In this document: one piece after another, positions 22,690-29,645 of the stretch | How the letters are laid out: every line of letters starts with the position of its first letter | Numbering within the stretch: the first letter of the stretch is position 1 | Origin: Rodentolepis nana | Taxonomy: Eukaryota > Platyhelminthes > Cestoda > Cyclophyllidea > Hymenolepididae | DNA length: 29,645 bases | Direction: 5' to 3' | NCBI GenBank assembly: GCA_900617975.1 | Contig: UZAE01000227.1 | Location: forward strand, 1 to 29,645 | Translations under genes and position numbers: made by a program | Notes under the pieces: model-generated | Databases searched by the model: none | What the model was told of the DNA's origin: nothing | The model's input: the letters and a program-made list of their open reading frames with translations, nothing else

Positions 22690-23394
22690 TTTAAATATAA
22701 CTTGCTGTTTCTCTAAATTTTTATTAAGTATTTTTCTTGGTTTAAAAGTTATGAAGGCAGTTTTCTAAGTTGAGTTAAGTTGCTTCAGTTGTCATAAAGT
22801 TGTCTTATACATTAGACGCATAATAATTTAGCCTTAATTGGGTTTCAAATTTGCGAAAAGAAACTCACATTTCTAGGGTAGGTGAGCTAAATTCAACACA
22901 AGCAGAAAATAAAAGAAATTAAAAGCGATGTAGTATTCATTAAGGGATAAAGACACCGACACTTCAAGATAATAAATTTTTAAAAGAAAACTTTGGCGAC
23001 TAAATTTGAATAATAAATATAAAACGATTCATCCCCGGATTTCAACGAGCGATTTTTTATGTAGACCGAACGAAGTGTCCGAACGTACTACTTCCATGCA
23101 TTTTTAAATAGATGAGTTTCAATTAACTAAATTTTTCTTAACATTAATCAAGATATTGTTATTGGTGAAGCAATTACTAAGCTGTATTTATTATTCATTT
23201 TAGATTTTCTATTCTTTTAATCCGTGATCCTAGTTAACTTTATACCGATAGATTTTGAAAACAATATTCTATTATAAATATTTCTAATTATCGAAAAGCA
23301 TAAAGGAAAAGAGCATGTTTAAGCAAAAATTAGGGTCAGTTTCAGGTTCAAAATAACCGGTAATGTGGATAATATTTCAAGGAAACAAATTAAT

Positions 23395-23401
23395 ACTTAC
23401 G
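23395..23401 (-). other. Isolated strong splice-donor-like site
   Basis: GTTC|GTAAGTATT on the minus strand, just downstream of the CCAAT/octamer-like patch. It could end a non-coding first exon of the Ig gene that joins near 22352 (acceptor-like TAAACAG just before the coding start). The acceptor lacks a good pyrimidine tract. Confidence 0.2.
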
Positions 23402-23486
23402 AACAGTAAATCCTTTTAAAATTTAACCTGTGATCATCCAGCGTTAGTTCATTACGTGGCTACTTCTGAAGGCAAACTCATTTCCT

Positions 23487-23553
23487 ATTGGCTGTGGCTT
23501 GCATATGCATATCATTTTGTCTAGCCAATCATTTTGACCAAACGACTACCAAT
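23487..23553. promoter_or_regulatory. CCAAT boxes with an octamer-like palindrome
   Basis: ATTGG at 23487-23491, CCAAT at 23525-23529 and 23549-23553, and between them the overlapping palindromes TGCATATGCA (23500-23509) and ATATGCATAT (23503-23512), resembling POU-factor octamer sites. It lies about 1.1 kb upstream of the Ig gene. A distal promoter or enhancer is inferred from motif content alone. Confidence 0.3.
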
Positions 23554-26500
23554 TATTGCTATAATTACGTTTATAGAACATATTTGTGAATTTTCATAAT
23601 AAGCCTTATTATAATTTATTAGAAATTCATTATTAAATACATTGGCGTAATTAATTAATTTCCCTACCAAGGAATAACTCAAAATCAATCCACTTGAATA
23701 GATGGGACCTTACTTTCAGATAGGTCTTTACTTTCACTTTCTATAAATAGGAAGATACAGCTCTATTGACATTTTGTTCTCATAATTCTCATTGTTAATT
23801 ATGTTTTTAAGAATTGTCACATTTCATATTACTATAGTGCTTATTCATCTGATTATCATAGAAATTCATCCAAAATCTAGGGAACTACATATTTATTCAT
23901 TTATACTTATTAACATAAAGCTATTTTAAGTAAAGTATTTTCATAAAGCCAAGAACCAGCTTAGTTGTGAGCAGATTTAGAGTTTAATACCATATTATCA
24001 CCCAATCAGATTTATTGAGTTTACGGTCGTTTTTCTCTTGAATAAACTTAGCACATGGATATTCAGTCGCTATTGCCACACGTTTCTCTATTAACTAAAA
24101 ATAATCTTATCAATGTAGGTTCATTTTATGAAGGATATCTTATGTCATATATAAAACAATATATTCACTAATTTATGTTTCTCAATATTTAATATTGTCT
24201 TAGTGATCTTTAAAATGATGCAAGTACATGCTATATGTATGTATATACATGCTTCTCGAGAGAACTTGAAGTGTTTTTTCCAATTGTAATAGAATTTTAA
24301 ATTGTCATATCAGATACCAATAAAATCGGGTTAGAATACATCTACGGAATCCGATAACGAAACAAAAATTTTGTTCCCAAGACAGATAAATTAATTGATT
24401 TGAATAAAAGAATAATACAGATTACAAACACTATTATTTTTATTATTTATGCAGTATTGCTTATTTGAATTAACAGTTTCTAGTAATGAACGCTCAGTAT
24501 TAGAAGTATCGGATAGTGTTTTTCTGATAAATACACAACTGTTAGCACGGTTTTAAAATTGAAATGTAAATACTGAAATGGAGAAAAAATCAATTTTATA
24601 ATGTACTCAAATGGATGATTAAACTGTTTTCATAATCGTTTCAAATAAAATTTAGGAAAGGCGGTTTGACAGATTATTTTATAATAGCTCTGGCGAGTAT
24701 GGGAAACAATTAGACGAGCAAGATAATGGGCAATTGCAGAGTTGTGAGTTTAAGACTATGAAATGACTGGACAAATTAATTCAATAATTAATCTCATTTA
24801 CTTAAAGTACCCTTTTCACAGTTTTTTATTACGGTATTTGTGACATTGCACATATTTCAGACTTAAGATAATTTTTCTCGCATTATTTGTATATATCTCA
24901 CTTACTTTTCCAGTTATGGATAATTCTAGGAGAATAAGCGGTGCTTTTTAAAAACAGAATGTGGTTTTCTCAAATTGTCTATAGTTTTAAATATGCTAAG
25001 GTGAGCAGTAAATAATTTTGCTCATGAAAAGGAGAATTATATCCTTCATTTAACTCAAATCGTTTATCACAACTGAAATTTAAAACATTAGTTAATTAAT
25101 GTACTTTGACTAATTTGTTGTGAGCCGGTCAAGCAAAATAATTCATAAATGTGTGTATATGAAAAATAACTATTCTATGGTTAACAAAAAATAAATCAAC
25201 CGATTTTTCTTTTGCATCATTGCCCTCATTTTGCTATTTGATTTAACATTATTTTGAATGCAAAATAAATTAGTGATATTACATAAATAAACATAATTGT
25301 AATAAATTCCATTTATGACTGCATAATTTTTGCTTTTTGGCCTATTCAATTTTTATTGCCTTGAGTAGCGCTATTGAAAGATATTAGCCTTAATATAACT
25401 TTTGAAAGTTCCATATCGCAGGCGCTTTATGACAATGTAACTTCCGGGAATATAACATATTAAGGCCTATTCAATTCTGACAAGTATTCATTTAAAGTTG
25501 TCATGGAGTCTGTACTCCGTTACTTTATTTGGGTGGCCAAGAGAGAGAGAATGTGTGTGCTTTAAATTGGTCTTCATATTGAAAGTAAATTTCCTGGTTA
25601 TACAACACAATATCACTCACCTAAACACTGCTTTTGGTTGGGTCATAATTCATCCCACCATAGGTGGCACTGAAATGACCCTTTAGCAAGCAATGCCAAT
25701 GCGCAAAGTTACATTTGATATTTATTTTGCTTGAATATTGCTGCAGTTGCTTTATACAATCTTTGAATTGCCGGATTAGGCTAGTTTGAAAAAAGACCAA
25801 TATTTTAGATCCCCGTTTGAAATATATGAACCTTCGAATTTCAAGTAAATGATCTAACATTCATTATTAAGTTATGGTTAAGTAAAATAAAAGCGATTGG
25901 TCAGTTGGTTTCCATACAATAAAAAATCATTTGTGTAATCATCTTCGATTTTCGAGTATATATGGCCCATTGATTAACATAATTTCGTGAAAATAATTCG
26001 AGCAAAGAGAATTTTAAATTGTTTTAATTGTTTAATCAGGATTTAAAGATTAATATTATAAAAATATGGACAAAATGAATAAAGAAAAGCATATTTCTAG
26101 GCAGTTAAAAGTAAAAAATTAAAGGCTGAACTATTCTGCATACTCCAGAAACTTGAAATTTCGAAAAAAACATTCATTTAAATTATTTCATTTGAATGAG
26201 TATATGCTGCAAAAATTTTTCAAAATTCTTTGCAAATTTTGCATGTTTTCCGAAGTAGGATTTACATTGAATTTTATCGTTTGTGAGCAGTGTTCGAACT
26301 TATTATTTAATTCTGTGGCATTTTATTTCAATGCTTTGTTTTTTAATCATTGCATTCATCCCTAAAATTGAACATGCTTGTAACCTTTCAAAATGGATAA
26401 ATTTTGCTAATTTTATTTCAATTAGAGAAGAACATATCAAGGAGAATTAAGTCCAAACATTTTGCTGAATTTAATTATTACTTCAATCGTAGGGCTAACA

Positions 26501-29039
26501 CATAAAGTATTCATGATTCAATCTTGTTTATTTATATTCACCCAGTAAATGCATTAAAAACATTGTAACTGTTTTAGATTTCATAATTCGGAGTGTTGTT
26601 GATGAAAAGCCTCTAATCAGATTAAAACAACAAATGGTCTATGGGTAGTACTTTGACATTAAGTTGAGATTTTAATTTTCCAGAGCTTTTAGGTTTTTGA
26701 AGTTGAGTTGTAACATGCAATGTAATTCAGGTCTCGAACTAATTGTCTCAAATGAAAAAAGATATTTTCAGTATTTTTAAAACTTACTTCTATATAACTC
26801 GTTTTGCATTCTTTTACCAAGCCAATTGGAAAATCCATTCACCCACTATTTATCCTTTTGGGTTTTAACTATTTTAATTGTAAATACTCTGAACTGACGT
26901 CATATTACTTAAATAACGCAATTGAACTTAAATGTTGTCTAAACGTGCCATGTTCTAAAAGATTAAGAAAATTAGTGAGGTGGATTTTATCTTTAAATGA
27001 TAATCAATATTTAATATTAAAAAATTAAAAAAAATAAAATAGGCATATCGGTTTAATAAAACTTTATTGGTGCGCAAATAAAGCAGATATAACAACGGAT
27101 TGAGCATTTGAGTTATAATTTATATGATTCTTTTCATGTTATTAATTAAATAAAAACATTTAAAAGCGTGATTATGACAGTTAACACAAATAGTCATTAT
27201 TAATTAGCAGATACTACAAATCAATTGAATGTTACCAAAATTTACTTATAAATGCATTAATAGTTGATTATTATGAAACATACAATCAGTTCAACGTGTT
27301 GAAGTTATATTGCATCCTTTTTAAAATTGCCTATGTTAGAAATGTTAATTTTTAAAAAATGGTTTAGAAATAATTTGCAATAAGAATTGGGTAATATAGT
27401 GGTATATATTTATTTGATATGATTAATGATAAGTATCATAAAGCCTTCCATTTGAAATAATAATTGTTGAAAGGCAGCGTAGAAATCGATCAAAATTTGA
27501 TATATGATATTCATATAAATAATTTCAACAATACCATTCCGTCTCTTATTTAAAGCTTGAATTGATTTATTCTTCAAACATTTATGTCAAGAAATTGTAA
27601 TATCTTAACCATGTTAAACCTTCGAACTAATATGCCTATATACTAAGTTTCAGCTACATCGATGCAAAAATTGCGGCAAAAATATTGAAGGTATTCTCAC
27701 TTTCCGCGATAAAGTTCAAAACCTTTTAGGAACAAATTAGTCATATCTAAATCAAGATAAACTATAGTATATTTGCATTTTCATGTTCATTTGTTAAAGC
27801 GTTCCGTATTTTAAATGCAATCCATTGATTTATATATACGCTTGTCGAAAATGTCAATCAGAAATAATATTTCCTAGTAACGAAAAATTTACGTTCCAAT
27901 CAATTATGATGAATCGACATAATTAAATAATCTTTAATTACTATATATTTCGAGGAACTTCTCAAAAATGTTTTGGCTTTTAAATGTACTCCTTCAATAA
28001 TAAGCGTTTATTGCACTAAATTGACTTATTTTTCTTAGAATTATGATTGTGATCAATTGATAGACTTCATTGACGGCAATCATTAAACAATGACATTGGT
28101 TAACATAATTACTATTTTTCTGATTTTATTATTCAATTCTAATCAGGTGTTCCAGTAAAAAATTAAAATTTCAATCTAACATTTGCAGGTTTTTAATTAG
28201 TGTTAAAACTTTCGAAAATATTTACCTAACCATCAATCAAGTCTTTCATTCAAATAAAAGCCGCATTTATGAATGATTTAAATTCAAAGCCTTTAGGGAA
28301 TAAATATTCGTCCGAAATTTGACTCCTTCTCAATCACCTTTCTATTATTCGGCGCCAGCCGTTGATGCTCCATGCTAAAAAGAAATATGGCTAAAGTGGA
28401 ACACAAAGGGATTTCTTGAAATATTTCTATTTATAATGACTTCATTTGAAGAGTGATTTCCAATTCTTTTGGCACGCGCCAATTTGGTCTCTAAAGTTTT
28501 GAATCCTTTAAAACTTAAAGAAATTTGAAGTCTATTCTGATTTAGTCATCAAATGAATAGTGAGGTTTTGAAATAGTTCTCAATACAACAAAACTGATTA
28601 TTTTATGATTTAATCATAAAAATAGGTGTTATACCTTTCCTTAATAAAAAACAAGGTAATTGAAGCTCTTAAATTGAAGAAAAAATTTTTAACGGCTGTG
28701 TGGATAATATTGGAATTAAAAACAAGAAATTGCATCTTTACAAAAAGGAAATTTCACTTGCTCATTTAATTTCGCTCTCAATTTTCAATGATTAAAGCTA
28801 TTCAACGAAAATGTCTGCATTCAACAAGCTTATTGACTTTTGCAGAGCTCAATTGTTTAACACCATCTTTGTATGTAAAAATATCTTTGTAAAGTGCAAA
28901 ACTAGTTTATAAACATATCAAGTCGAGTCAATTTCTTATTGAAGTTCACAATGGTCACTTTAAATCTGTCCTTAAACCACTCGTTACTTGGCTTATTGGT
29001 TTTTTATGTTTCTGCATTTAACACTACTATGTATAATAT

Positions 29040-29365
29040 TTATTTATATCAAATAGCAGGCATTATGATGGCTATCATTAGCCCGTTAGATGAATTTAGG
29101 CTTCACAGAGGGGAAGAAAAATCAAAGTGAAAAAAAGGCAAGTGGAGGGGGGGGGGGAGAGAAGAGTGTTTCAAAGATGTAAAAGACACAGACGCAAAGG
29201 TAGGAAAAAGGTGAGGTGGTTACTGTGGAAGTAGTGAAATATGACATAGAGTGGGGTGACGTTAGTTTGAAGAGAGAAATCAACTGCCGTTTAATAGACT
29301 TTTTTGCCGTATGAGTAAATGTTGCCCAGAGTGCACCACGTGGAGGTAAGTCTATTACGCGCCCC
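29040..29365 (-). mobile_element. SINE-like retroposon, copy D
   Basis: A 326-bp near-complete copy in reverse orientation, with one head unit, a G11 run at 29147-29157 and the E-box at 29337-29342. It is flanked by an imperfect 13-bp direct repeat: CTATGTATAATAT at 29027-29039 and CTATATATAATAT at 29366-29378 (one mismatch). Its length matches copy A closely, which supports about 325 bp as the family unit. The 63-codon plus-strand frame over its left end is fortuitous. Confidence 0.8.
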
Positions 29366-29378
29366 CTATATATAATAT

Positions 29379-29645
29379 AATATTGAGCAAAATTTTCGTG
29401 ATCATAACAGAAAATTTTTTCAACTCAGCCTCCAGGTATGAAATACTACCTTATCGTATGAGCGTTCAAAAGGTAATTAAAAGGTTAATAGTTTCTTCCA
29501 TGCAATTTCTTCACTTAATTACTATTTTTTGTAAATTTAATCTCATAAAGAGATATTATTGTTTCTGCAATACTTTATAACGAAACAATTTATAGCATTC
29601 TGTTTTTTTTTCACATGGCTAAGCTCAATAAACATTTGAGATAGC
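29379..29645. other. 3' flank, nothing recognised
   Basis: AT-rich sequence after retroposon copy D, with one 65-codon plus-strand open frame of no recognisable family. Confidence 0.4.

Larger units (their letters stand above)
22698..29026. other. Long stretch without a supported gene
   Basis: Over 6 kb of AT-rich DNA. Open frames of 60-80 codons (25498-25686 plus, 25621-25860 minus, 26153-26365 plus, 26804-27028 plus) resemble no family I know and lack paired splice sites. The only marked feature is the CCAAT/octamer-like patch at 23487-23553. It may be the upstream regulatory region of the Ig gene. Confidence 0.4.

Noticed and set aside
25621..25860. 79-codon minus-strand ORF as a transposase fragment
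   Set aside because: No catalytic or family motif could be identified.

Overview
This is eukaryotic DNA, very AT-rich (my estimate by eye is about two-thirds A+T), with intron-split genes, GT-AG splice junctions, AATAAA signals, a short interspersed retroposon family and a probable DNA-transposon relic. The gene content (a single-Ig-domain, probably GPI-anchored protein of the Dpr/DIP/lachesin type) and the mostly short introns suggest an invertebrate, most likely an arthropod. A copepod-type crustacean is my guess, but the sequence does not prove it. I found no rRNA, tRNA, CRISPR array or prokaryotic feature. All three genes I can support lie on the minus strand. Most intact ORFs of 60-110 codons in the window are chance open frames or single exons of these genes.

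Layout. 1-470: a complete retroposon copy (SINE-like, copy A, plus orientation). 1194-3443: gene B, eight exons, predicted secreted glycoprotein of 239 aa. 3444-8642: gene-poor, with one AT palindrome and one doubtful GC-richer ORF. 8889-10368: gene A, ten exons, predicted 291 aa, a diverged paralogue of gene B with a TATA box upstream. The two genes share intron phases across at least six homologous exons and a G-[DN]-C-S-x3-F-[DN]-C signature. I do not recognise the family. 10430-13545: no recognised gene; a cluster of CCAAT motifs and a possible 30-nt exon. 13693-22347: a four-exon gene for a 262-aa secreted protein with one Ig V-type domain and a hydrophobic C-terminal tail. Its 6-kb first intron holds retroposon copy B and a hAT-transposase-like relic. 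22361-22392: TATA/initiator pair for that gene. 22470-22689: decayed retroposon copy C directly upstream. 22698-29026: no gene seen; a CCAAT/octamer-like patch lies about 1.1 kb upstream of the Ig gene. 29040-29365: retroposon copy D.

The genes do not form an evident pathway. All three products would enter the secretory route. Genes A and B look like an old tandem duplication. The main novelty candidates are that two-member secreted family and the retroposon family. Three retroposon copies have clear 13-14 bp target-site duplications, and all four keep a CACGTG E-box.
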